Shown here in pieces: positions 8,100-17,000 of a stretch of 33,842 nucleotides of DNA. The DNA comes from a virus, in the IMG/VR virus record IMGVR_UViG_3300028394_000204, positions 1 through 33,842 of that record; one strand, written 5' to 3'. Position 1 is the stretch's first letter. Each line of letters starts with the position of its first letter. The notes under the pieces were generated by a model, which was not told the origin of the DNA, searched no databases, and saw only the letters and a program-made list of their open reading frames with translations. A program made the position numbers and the translations under genes.

Positions 8100-9605
8100 A
8101 TGGCTGTTGGTCGAATATCAGGTCCGCTCTTAAAGGATAATTTACTCCGTAATGGTGTAAACCTGGCCTTTGAGACGAGCCTACTTTACTTAGATGTTAA
8201 AAATGGCCGCGTAGGTATTAATAACGCCGCGCCCTTGTACCAACTAGACGTAGTCGGAACAACACAAACAACAAATATTGAAGCTGCCAGTCAGGCAAGT
8301 CTTGCATCATTTACATTAACTGGCAACACAATCAGTAGCACCAGTAGCACTATTAACTTTGTACCAAGTGGCGCAAACGGTGTAGTTTATCAAGGTCGTG
8401 CAACTATTGGAACACAGTTAGCCATGACAGGCAATGTAATTTCCACAGTTGGTACAAACGTAGATTTAATTATCAACACTACCGGAACTGGGCAAACCAA
8501 ATTCAACGGCAATGTGCTAGTTAATGGCGACTTACATGCAACCGGTAGCATTACTGCTGATGGTAGTTTAACACTTGGCGATGCTAATACTGATAACATT
8601 ACATTCGGTGGAGAAATTACTAGTGATATCGTACCAGATGTTAATAATACATATAATCTAGGTAGTAATCCATTAGCCAGCGGAAAACAATGGTTAAACA
8701 TATATGCCCAAACTGGCAACATTGTAAATGTTAATGCTACAAATTTAAATACCACAACAGCTAGAACTTCTGCATTGGATTTTACTGGCTCAACAATCAG
8801 TACCATAAACACCAACACAGATATTAATTTAATATCAACCGGTACTGGCGGAACACAGATTGGTAATGTTAGATTTTCTGATAATAAAATTACCAATTTA
8901 GTAGCCGGCGCAATAACTACAATTGAACAAGTAACTCCATCAACTACTTGGACTGGAACAGTTGCTCAAGGAACTGCATTAACATTTAATGGGCTTATTG
9001 CTGGCACTACTTTATTTGTATCAACTGCGCCAACTGGAACTATTGTTCCTGGACAATTATTAACAGGACCGGGGGTGCAAGCAGGCACTTATATTGTAAG
9101 CAATATCAGTGGTACTGGAACTAGCTCAACTAGCCAATGGACTGTTAATAATAGTCAGGCCGCTGCCTCAACAACCATGACAGCAACCCCGTTAATATTA
9201 ACAGCCAGCGCAGTAACCGGAAATATTTCTTATAAAATGGTTGTGTCAGGCGGCGTATCGGCAGGAACATATATTACAGGTTTTGGCAACGGCAGTGGTG
9301 GCGCGGGAACATATTACGTTACATTAACTTCACCCGTAGCATCGCCAACAGCAATGTCAGGAACACCATTAGGCGGTTATATAAAATTTACAGGAACTAA
9401 CGGTGTTGTTATTCCAGTAGGCACAGTGGGTGCAAGACCAAGCCAAGCAGAAACTGAACAAGGTATGATTCGCTACAACACAGAATTAAATCTTGTTGAA
9501 ATGTGGACAGGTAGTGCATGGTTCAGCGTTGCTGGTTCAGCCGCTGGTGTAACTGCCGACGTTGCAACAGATATTGGAATTGCAACTGCATTAATTATTG
9601 GATAA
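8100..9605 (+). CDS. Tail fibre protein, paralog of the LamG fibre
   Basis: The start at 8100 is chosen because AGGGAG lies 5 bases upstream and the product then begins MAVGRISGPLLKDNLLRNGV, collinear with the N-terminus of the 5987 product. An in-frame GTG at 8082 and ATG at 8097 are possible but less likely. The 501-aa protein has the fibre trunk motif (DVNNTYNLGS...KQWLNIY), then an inserted 'F' module at 8985-9191, a GSGGAGTYYV segment, and the C-terminal block GVVIPVGTVGARPSQAE with GMIRYNTELNLVEMW. It has no LamG domain. It is likely a second fibre or a subunit of the same fibre, followed at once by a small beta-rich partner. Confidence 0.74.
   Translation: MAVGRISGPLLKDNLLRNGVNLAFETSLLYLDVKNGRVGINNAAPLYQLDVVGTTQTTNIEAASQASLASFTLTGNTISSTSSTINFVPSGANGVVYQGRATIGTQLAMTGNVISTVGTNVDLIINTTGTGQTKFNGNVLVNGDLHATGSITADGSLTLGDANTDNITFGGEITSDIVPDVNNTYNLGSNPLASGKQWLNIYAQTGNIVNVNATNLNTTTARTSALDFTGSTISTINTNTDINLISTGTGGTQIGNVRFSDNKITNLVAGAITTIEQVTPSTTWTGTVAQGTALTFNGLIAGTTLFVSTAPTGTIVPGQLLTGPGVQAGTYIVSNISGTGTSSTSQWTVNNSQAAASTTMTATPLILTASAVTGNISYKMVVSGGVSAGTYITGFGNGSGGAGTYYVTLTSPVASPTAMSGTPLGGYIKFTGTNGVVIPVGTVGARPSQAETEQGMIRYNTELNLVEMWTGSAWFSVAGSAAGVTADVATDIGIATALIIG
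8985..9191 (+). repeat. Dispersed 'F' module, copy 1
   Basis: The module runs FNGLIAGTTLFVSTAPTG ... GQLLTGPGVQAGTYIV ... SSTSQWTVNNSQ. It matches copies at 18883-19116 and 22639-22857 in the giant fibre. Protein similarity is clear while DNA has diverged at synonymous sites. Confidence 0.7.
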
Positions 9606-9608
9606 AAC

Positions 9609-9938
9609 ATGACTACATATTTTAGAACTACCGCACAAACAAACATAGGAACAACACCAGTAGATGTGTTAGTAACTAGTCCTTCAAACATTTATACTGT
9701 TATGGGGTTAAACTTAGCCAACACTACGGATTACGATGTGATTGTTGATATCACAGTTACAGATGCTGTGCCTAGAACTGCATTTTATATTAAACAACTA
9801 ATTATTCCTCCGTATACTAGTGCCAAAGTAGTTACTAACGGAGAAAAAATTGTACTAGCAAACAGTTGTAAATTAACCATAACCAGTGATACCGCCAGCA
9901 GTATTGACGCTGTTGCCAGTTATGCTGAGATAGCATAA
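9609..9938 (+). CDS. Small beta-rich virion protein (paralog 2 of 3)
   Basis: The 109-aa product is all-beta in pattern: an N-terminal TTPVDVLVTSPSNIYTVMGL strand pair, then LANTTDYDVIVDITVTDA, a PPYTSAKVV turn and a GEKIVLANSCKLTITS strand. The layout matches the 4633 and 23966 products. It starts three bases after the stop of the fibre gene, with only a weak GGA upstream, so translational coupling is likely. A role as a fibre tip, cap or adaptor is inferred from its repeated position after fibre genes. No domain of known function is recognised. Confidence 0.65.
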   Translation: MTTYFRTTAQTNIGTTPVDVLVTSPSNIYTVMGLNLANTTDYDVIVDITVTDAVPRTAFYIKQLIIPPYTSAKVVTNGEKIVLANSCKLTITSDTASSIDAVASYAEIA

Positions 9939-9948
9939 GGAGATTATT

Positions 9949-10320
9949 ATGTCAGGAAATTATTCATTTGGAAGATCAAAAGAAGAACAAATAGGCGATC
10001 AACCAACCTACTTCTACGGTATTAAAAGAAATGATGACGGCGAAATTACACTTACTCGTGTTAACCAGTTGAGTCGATCAGATTCTATTTCAATTAACAA
10101 TCCGGGTGACATTGATAATAACTACGAAGGTTTTGAAATTGGAACGGATTTCTTTGAAGGCAGAGATGTGTTTCATAATATTGTATATGAAAACTTATTG
10201 TATGAGCAATATCGTTGGGACGAACGAAATGTATACTATTATGTTGATCCGGTAAGTGGCCAATTAGTAGCCCGAATAAATACAAAATACACATATCCTA
10301 GCGGAATATCATCAACATAA
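9949..10320 (+). CDS. Small conserved-looking virion-region protein, function unknown
   Basis: The 123-aa product is acidic and rich in Tyr, Asn and Asp, unlike the Thr/Ser-rich fibres on either side. The middle holds NNYEGFEIGTDFFEGRDVFH and the C-terminal part NVYYYVDPVSGQLVARIN. No signal peptide, membrane segment or catalytic motif is visible. AAGGAG sits at ideal spacing, which argues that it is genuine. Genes of this type beside fibres often encode virion or assembly components, but this one is not recognised. Confidence 0.6.
   Translation: MSGNYSFGRSKEEQIGDQPTYFYGIKRNDDGEITLTRVNQLSRSDSISINNPGDIDNNYEGFEIGTDFFEGRDVFHNIVYENLLYEQYRWDERNVYYYVDPVSGQLVARINTKYTYPSGISST
10275..10282 (+). promoter_or_regulatory. 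Possible late promoter box inside the 9949 gene
   Basis: AATAAATA followed by C, the same form as the box at 7991, lies about 52 bases before the ATG of the 1230-aa fibre. It falls within coding sequence, so it could be chance. Confidence 0.35.
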
Positions 10321-10334
10321 TTTAAGAGAGAACT

Positions 10335-13300
10335 ATGGCCGATTTTAAAATAGCAAAAATTAGATATACCTGGAAAGGTACATGGAGCGGAACTACACAA
10401 TATGTAAGAGACGACATTGTTTATTACGGCGGAAAATCTTATGTTTGTTTTGTAACGCACACTGCATCAACAACATTTCTTGCTGATTTAACGGCAGCTA
10501 CTCCTCGCTGGGTATTGATGTTTGACGGTGGCTCTTGGAGAGGAGCATGGTCAACTGCTACTTTATACAACCCAGGAGACATAGTAAGATACGGTGGAAT
10601 TGCCTACAGAGCACTTACAAGTCACACCAGCGCGGCAACAACTGTATTGGGATTGGAAGCTAATCAAGGCGCTTGGACTACTTTGGCCAAAACTGAAGAT
10701 TGGAAAAATGCATGGACTACTTCAACACAATACAAAGTCAATGACATTGTAAAATACGGAGCACAAGTTTATCGTTGTGTGACTGCTCACACCAGTGCCG
10801 CAATACCGGAAGATGGTTTAGAGACTGATCTTAGCAAATGGGAATTGGTTATTCAGCAGGTTGAGTACAAATCCAATTGGACTGGCAGTACTCGATACAA
10901 GGTTGGAGATGTAGTAAAATATGGCGGAACTTTGTGGAAGTGCAATACCAGCCACACTTCTTTGTTAAGTGTATTTACTGTGTCTAATTGGGATGTCTAT
11001 CTAGATGGCTTACAATGGGAGTCATTACCTTGGTCCCCAGTGACAACTTATCAGAAAGGTGATATTATTGGATACGGCGGGTATGTGTATCGAGCATTAC
11101 AAATACACTCTGCACAACAACCGCAAGCAACAGCCAATGCTTATTGGGGATTAGTAACAGAAAACTACGAATTCCGAGGTTCATGGTCAGCAACTACTGT
11201 GGATCCAGTAGGTCCTTTAGATTATAGAGTTGGGGATGTTGTTAGATTAAACGGATACTTGTATTTGGCAATACTAGATAATACAGGTATAGAACCTCCT
11301 AATGCAACTTATTGGAAAGTATTAAATCAAGGCAATGCTTGGAGAGGGTTATGGAGATTAACAGATCCTGATCCAGTTACTGTTGGATTAACTGTTCCTG
11401 TAAACTTTAAACTTGGTGATCTTGCAACGCAAGGATCTACAACATACGAATGCAAACTAGCCCACACTGCATCAACTCCTCGAGCACCAGTAACTGATGT
11501 TGCAGGGTCTGGCACATACTGGAAAATATACATTGAAGGCACAACTACCAATGTATTGGCCAATCAAGGTGATATTGCCTGGTACGATGCTGGAGTTAAA
11601 AAACGTTTACCAGTAGGCACTGACGGACAGTTGCTACGTGCAGGCACAAGTGGTGCATTGTCATATAAATCATGGGGCGTTATTCCAAAAGTTTATTATG
11701 TTGCACCCACAGGAACAGACAATGAATTGTTGGGTTACGGGGTATCCTTAGACAAACCATTCCAAACAGTCAAATATGCATGTGAACACGTTACTGGACC
11801 CGCAACAATTTTTATCAAAACAGGAATTTACAGTGAAGTATTACCAATCACAATTCCTGCGGATGTGGCATTGGTAGGCGATGAATTGCGTAGCACGGTG
11901 ATACAACCAACCAGCGGATACACTACCAGCAACATGTTCTATGTGCGCAACGGATCTGGTATTCGCAACGTGACATTGCAAGGACTGAGTGGAACATTGG
12001 GCTCATTTAATTCGTTCTTGACAAAACGTCCAACCGCAGGTGCATTTATAAGTTTGGATCCAACTGGTATTGCTATTACCGAAGCTAGAATTACAACCAA
12101 ATCTCCTTACATACAAAACGTCACTGCCATTGGTACCGGGTGTACTGGATTAAAAGTAGACGGTGCAGTGCATGGTGGAGGAAATAGATCCATTGTGGCC
12201 AACGACTTCACAATGATTATCAGCGATGGTATTGGCTATTGGATTACCAATCGAGGCAAATCAGAATTGGTTTCTTGTTTTACCTACTACTGTCATATTG
12301 GTTATTTGGCAGAAAATGGTGGAAAGATTCGTGCCACCAACGGCAATAACTCATATGGAGACTATGGTGCAGTTAGTGAAGGGTCAAATACAGATGAAAT
12401 TCCTATTACTGGCACAGTTAATAATCGTAGCCAACAAGCATCAATAGGATATACATTCACAAACGGCTCACAAATAATTGCTTTAGAATATACCAACGCA
12501 GGACAAAACTATGACACAGCGGCCGCATACTCATTTGGCGGTTCAGGATCAGGAGCAGTTGTTTCTGCAGCCACAGTTACTAATGGTGGAATTTTTGAAA
12601 TTCGCTTGCGAGACCCACTCAACGGCGACAGTGCTGGCGGCAGCGGGTTTATATTTTCGCAAAGTTATGCACAAGCTGGATCTACAACTGGAACAATTAC
12701 CATAGCAGCCGGCGACGGCAACACTCGAGCAAATTATCTTGGCATGAGAGTTGTTGTTATTTCAGGTAAAGGTGCTGGACAATACGGATACATACAGGAT
12801 TACAATGCAACTACCAAAGTTGCTACAATATACAAAGAAACTGATGGTACGCAAGGGTGGGATCATTTCCTACCAGGCAGCACACTAGTTGTGTTAGACA
12901 CCACAAGTCAATACAATATTGAACCTAGAGTAGTTATTGCCGCACCCTCCAGCGGTACTCAAGCCATTGCAAGGGTAACTGTATCTGGCGGCCGAATTGG
13001 CGGATTTAGAATTATTAATCCTGGATCAGGTTATAATTCAGGCACACCTCCAACAGTGACATTGATATCACCAGGACAATCTGCCGCAACGTATACTGTT
13101 CGAGTTGGAAATGGTGTATTGGGACAACCTACATTCAGTAATAGCGGAACAGCATATTTGACAGCAACTGCAACTGTGTCCGGAGTTGGATATGCAGACA
13201 GTTTTCAATTTGGTGCATATTTGTATGTTTCTGGTATCTCAGTAGTGCCTACACCTGGAGCAAACATAATAATAGTTGGAGTATCAACAGTGTTTCGATT

Positions 13301-14027
13301 GGTCACTGTAAGTCAAGTTAGTGGATCAGGTCCGTACAGTTGCAGACTGCAACTGAATCCAACACTTGAACTGAAAGATGCACCAGCACACGGAACCAGT
13401 ATTCAAATTAGATCTGACTATAGTCAGAACAGATTAACAGGTCACGACTGGTTAGAAATAGGAACTGGTAATTTTTCAACTACCAACTATCCTTATGTGG
13501 ATACTACTACAGTGCGCACTGGAAATCTTGCAGTGGAAAATGGTGGCGGCAGATGTTTCTATACAGCAACGGATCAAGACGGTAACTATAGAGTGGGTAA
13601 TTTGTTTAAAGTAGAACAAGCCAGCGGTATTGCCACACTGAACGCCAGCTTCTTTGACCTAAACGGATTAACACAACTTACACTGGGTGGTATTGTGCTA
13701 GGAGGAACCAGTGCAACCATTACAGAAATTTCAACAGATGCAACACTACCATTGAATTCAGACAATGTGATTGTAACACAACGAGCGTTGAAATCTTACA
13801 TCTCATCAAGAATTGGTGGTGGTGGCGCAAGTCTCAATGCCAACACTGTGGTGAGCGGACAAATTTCATTTAATCAAACTACAATTGGAGCCGCAGTTTC
13901 AAGTAACATAACAAATACTGATCCTGCAAAATCAATCAACTTTGCCGCTAGAGTTAATTTCACAGGCGGAGTGGACGGTAGTATGATGGCAAGTGCATTT
14001 TTTATAGCACAAAGCCGTGCAAGATAA
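10335..14027 (+). CDS. Large tail fibre: seven CBM5/12-like repeats plus beta-helix
   Basis: The 1230-aa protein begins with seven repeats of about 50-60 residues (residues 1 to ~420) of the form W.g.W...T.Y..gDiV.YGG..Y.c...HT, resembling CBM5/12 chitin/carbohydrate-binding modules. From residue ~453 (VYYVAPTGTD) a pectate-lyase-like right-handed beta-helix follows, with VALVGDELRSTVIQP, MFYVRNGSGIRNVTLQG and GYLAENGGKIRATNGNNSYG. Two 'N.G..Y' segments, then GRCFYTATDQDGNYRVGNLF near 1070 and TQRALKSYISSRIGGGG near 1150 complete a C-terminus known from marine T4-like fibres. No lyase catalytic residues can be assigned. AGAGAG precedes the ATG. It is probably a long fibre or host-recognition protein and is the uninterrupted paralog of the next gene. 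Confidence 0.82.
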   Translation: MADFKIAKIRYTWKGTWSGTTQYVRDDIVYYGGKSYVCFVTHTASTTFLADLTAATPRWVLMFDGGSWRGAWSTATLYNPGDIVRYGGIAYRALTSHTSAATTVLGLEANQGAWTTLAKTEDWKNAWTTSTQYKVNDIVKYGAQVYRCVTAHTSAAIPEDGLETDLSKWELVIQQVEYKSNWTGSTRYKVGDVVKYGGTLWKCNTSHTSLLSVFTVSNWDVYLDGLQWESLPWSPVTTYQKGDIIGYGGYVYRALQIHSAQQPQATANAYWGLVTENYEFRGSWSATTVDPVGPLDYRVGDVVRLNGYLYLAILDNTGIEPPNATYWKVLNQGNAWRGLWRLTDPDPVTVGLTVPVNFKLGDLATQGSTTYECKLAHTASTPRAPVTDVAGSGTYWKIYIEGTTTNVLANQGDIAWYDAGVKKRLPVGTDGQLLRAGTSGALSYKSWGVIPKVYYVAPTGTDNELLGYGVSLDKPFQTVKYACEHVTGPATIFIKTGIYSEVLPITIPADVALVGDELRSTVIQPTSGYTTSNMFYVRNGSGIRNVTLQGLSGTLGSFNSFLTKRPTAGAFISLDPTGIAITEARITTKSPYIQNVTAIGTGCTGLKVDGAVHGGGNRSIVANDFTMIISDGIGYWITNRGKSELVSCFTYYCHIGYLAENGGKIRATNGNNSYGDYGAVSEGSNTDEIPITGTVNNRSQQASIGYTFTNGSQIIALEYTNAGQNYDTAAAYSFGGSGSGAVVSAATVTNGGIFEIRLRDPLNGDSAGGSGFIFSQSYAQAGSTTGTITIAAGDGNTRANYLGMRVVVISGKGAGQYGYIQDYNATTKVATIYKETDGTQGWDHFLPGSTLVVLDTTSQYNIEPRVVIAAPSSGTQAIARVTVSGGRIGGFRIINPGSGYNSGTPPTVTLISPGQSAATYTVRVGNGVLGQPTFSNSGTAYLTATATVSGVGYADSFQFGAYLYVSGISVVPTPGANIIIVGVSTVFRLVTVSQVSGSGPYSCRLQLNPTLELKDAPAHGTSIQIRSDYSQNRLTGHDWLEIGTGNFSTTNYPYVDTTTVRTGNLAVENGGGRCFYTATDQDGNYRVGNLFKVEQASGIATLNASFFDLNGLTQLTLGGIVLGGTSATITEISTDATLPLNSDNVIVTQRALKSYISSRIGGGGASLNANTVVSGQISFNQTTIGAAVSSNITNTDPAKSINFAARVNFTGGVDGSMMASAFFIAQSRAR
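10350..11560 (+). repeat. Seven tandem CBM5/12-like repeats (1230-aa fibre)
   Basis: The repeat starts are marked by WKGTWSGTT, WRGAWSTAT, WKNAWTTST, YKSNWTGST, WESLPWSPV, FRGSWSATT and WRGLWRLTD. Each is followed by a GD(I/V)V-like strand, a Tyr/Trp and usually HT. Repeats 6 and 7 have longer loops. Confidence 0.75.
11916..11965 (+). repeat. 50-bp perfect repeat, copy 1 (beta-helix)
   Basis: The segment beginning GGATACACTACCAGCAACAT is identical base for base to 16078-16127 in the neighbouring giant fibre, while flanking codons differ at several synonymous sites. It encodes GYTTSNMFYVRNGSGIR. Confidence 0.9.
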
Positions 14028-14032
14028 TTATT

Positions 14033-14040
14033 GATAAATA
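14033..14040 (+). promoter_or_regulatory. Candidate late promoter (GATAAATA)
   Basis: It matches seven of eight bases of the T4 late box, lies in the 40-base gap between the two giant fibre genes, and is 27 bases upstream of the ATG at 14068. Confidence 0.55.
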
Positions 14041-14067
14041 ATAATAACGTTAAATTTGGAGTAGAAA

Positions 14068-17000
14068 ATGGCAGAATTTAAATTAGGTAGAATCAGATTT
14101 GTATGGAAAAATACTTGGGCTGGCTCAACCGCCTATATCAAAGACGATGTGGTCCGCTACGGCGGAAAAACGTATGTTTGTATTTTAGGACATACTTCTA
14201 CTTCTAACTTTTATACAGACTTAACAGCAAATTGGAATTTAGCATCCGACGGACAAGTATGGTTAGGTACTTGGGCCGGAACAACAGCTTATAAAATTGG
14301 TGACACTGTAAAGTACGGTGGAATCGTGTATGTTTGTAACCTTGGGCACACAAGTCAAGCTACACTTGAAGCAGATTCATCTAAATGGGATACTTTTGCA
14401 TCTGCGTTTGATTGGAAAGATGCATGGGCTATTAGCACAGCATATAAAATTGGCGACATTGTAAAATATGGAGCAACAATTTACAGATGTAAACTAGGAC
14501 ACACTAGTGCAGGAACACTGGCATCAGGTCTTGAAAATGATCAAAGCAAGTGGGATGTACTTAATCAAAGTTTTGATTATAAAGGTACATTTGCAACTTC
14601 AACTAGATATAAAAACAACGATGTTGTGAAATGGGGTGCTGGTCTTTGGATTTGCACAGCATATTACACATCTGCTTCAACTTTTGACGATACTAAATGG
14701 AGCCAATTTGTTGAAGGTTTAGAATTTGAAGATACATGGAGTTCTTCGACTGCATATCAAGCAGGTGATATTGTCACATACGGCGGCTATACATACGCGG
14801 CCATACAAAATCATTCAAATCAAACACCATCAACTGCAACTGCATATTGGTCTTTGTTTAGCACAGGATTTTTATTCAGCGGCGATTGGACAACATCAAC
14901 TGCATATAAAGTTGGTAACGTTGTACGATTAGGCGGATACACTTATCTAGCTACAGCTGACCACACAGCAGGAGCAGGAAATAAGCCAGCTAATACAAGT
15001 TTCTGGCAACAACTTAACCCAGGTTTTAAGTGGTTAGGTACTTGGACTACATCTACAGGTTATATTTTAGGCGATACTATCAAGTATAACAACAATTCGT
15101 ATGTTTGTATACTGCCACATACTGCGGCTACTGGCAACCGACCAGATAATGATGTATCATCTACTTACTGGAATTTATTAACTGGCGGTGTCGAAACTGC
15201 GGTAATGACCACACAGGGTGATATTACATACTACGGTGGTAGCGGTCCTGCAAGATTGCCTATTGGTACTGACGGACAAGTGTTGCGTGTAACTGGTAGT
15301 AACCTTACTTGGGATACTTTTGGCGACATCAACAACGTTTATTATGTTGCTCCTACAGGCACTGATGCGGCTGGATACGGCGGAACATTGGACAAACCAT
15401 TCTTAACAATCAAATATGCTTGTCAAGTTGCGGCTACTGGTACAGCATACACAAATGCCAATATACTAATTGGAAACAACATCAATTGGATACCGCGTGA
15501 AGTAGCTCAATATCAAGTTTATGCCAAAGCCAATAGTCTTGATGGATATACACCAGCTTCAGTATTTGACGCGGCAAAATCTTTTAGAGATTCTCAATTT
15601 GTTATTGACGCTATTCGCCAAGACATGACACGTAACAGCAATCAACAAACTGTTATTGCCGCATTGTCATATTTCAGCGGCCCGACAACTTTTTACAATG
15701 CCTCAACAGCCGCGGCAATGCCTTACATTATCACAGCTTTGAACAAAACTAGAGATTTGATGATTGCCGCAGTGACAAGAACTGCTCCAGCTAACAATTA
15801 TCAAACTTTGACCAGTTTTACTCCGGCAGTTACATTTTCAAGTTCAGGATCTGCGGCCGAAGCCAATGCATCAGCTACTATCACTAATTTGATGGCTATT
15901 ATAACAAATGCATTGACAGCACAAAGCACAGCTGGAATTCCAACACCAACTACTGGTGCATTTACATCTATCTTTATTAAGACAGGTACATACAGCGAAG
16001 TTCTTCCAATCAGCGTTCCAGAAAATACTGCATTGATTGGAGACGAATTACGTGGAACTGTGGTACAACCAGCAAGTGGATACACTACCAGCAACATGTT
16101 CTATGTGCGCAACGGATCTGGTATTCGTAACATGACACTACAAGGACTAAGCGGAACACTTGGTGCCGCAAATGCCTACGGAACTCAGCGTCCAACAGCA
16201 GGTGCCTATGTGAGTTTAGATCCAGGAACGGGTGTTGATGATGCAAGCGTTTGGATTTTCCGTCGAAGCCCTTACATACAAAACGTCAGTACATTTGGTA
16301 CTGGCTGTACTGGTATGAAAATTGATGGTTCGTTACATAATGGCGGAAATAAATCCATTGTGGCCAACGACTTTACACAAATTCTCAGCGACGGTATTGG
16401 TTACTGGGTTACTAACTTAGGAAAATCTGAGTTGGTATCAGTGTTTACATACTATTGCCATATTGGTTATTTGGCAGAAAACGGTGGTAAAATTCGTGCT
16501 ACCAACGGCAACAACTCATATGGTAAATTTGGTTCAGTGTCCGAAGGTGTTGACTCTAACGAAACTCCTATCACAGCCACAGTAAACAACAGAGCACTGC
16601 AAGCCATTGTTGGAAATACATTTACTAGCGGCAACACTATTCTTAGATTGGAATATACCAATGCTGGTAATTCATATGCCAATACAGGAACAGCTTACAC
16701 ATTTAATAGCCCAAGCGGTATTAATGCCAATGCAATTGGTGACGAAGTGCGTGATAACGCTGTATTTGAAAATAGAATGTTGACCAGTGGTGCAGGATAT
16801 GTTAATTCTGTTAACGTTGCTCAATCAGGAACAGCAACTGGGGTCACTATTGCGGCCGCAGATACAGCAGTCAGCGGTGCATATCTTGGTATGAGAATTA
16901 TCATCATCAGTGGAGTAGGTGTGGGACAAACTGCATACTTTACTTCTTATAGCGCAGGAACAAAAACTGGTATTATTGCAAAAGAATCATTTGCCACAGT

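Noticed and set aside
8390-8896. 168-codon open frame on the minus strand
   Set aside because: It lies wholly inside a well-supported fibre gene and its product is a Val/Leu/Pro-rich mirror of Thr/Asn-rich coding sequence. There is no ribosome site.
10335-14027. Active pectate lyase or chitinase
   Set aside because: The folds resemble these families, but no catalytic residue set can be assigned; the proteins are better read as fibres.
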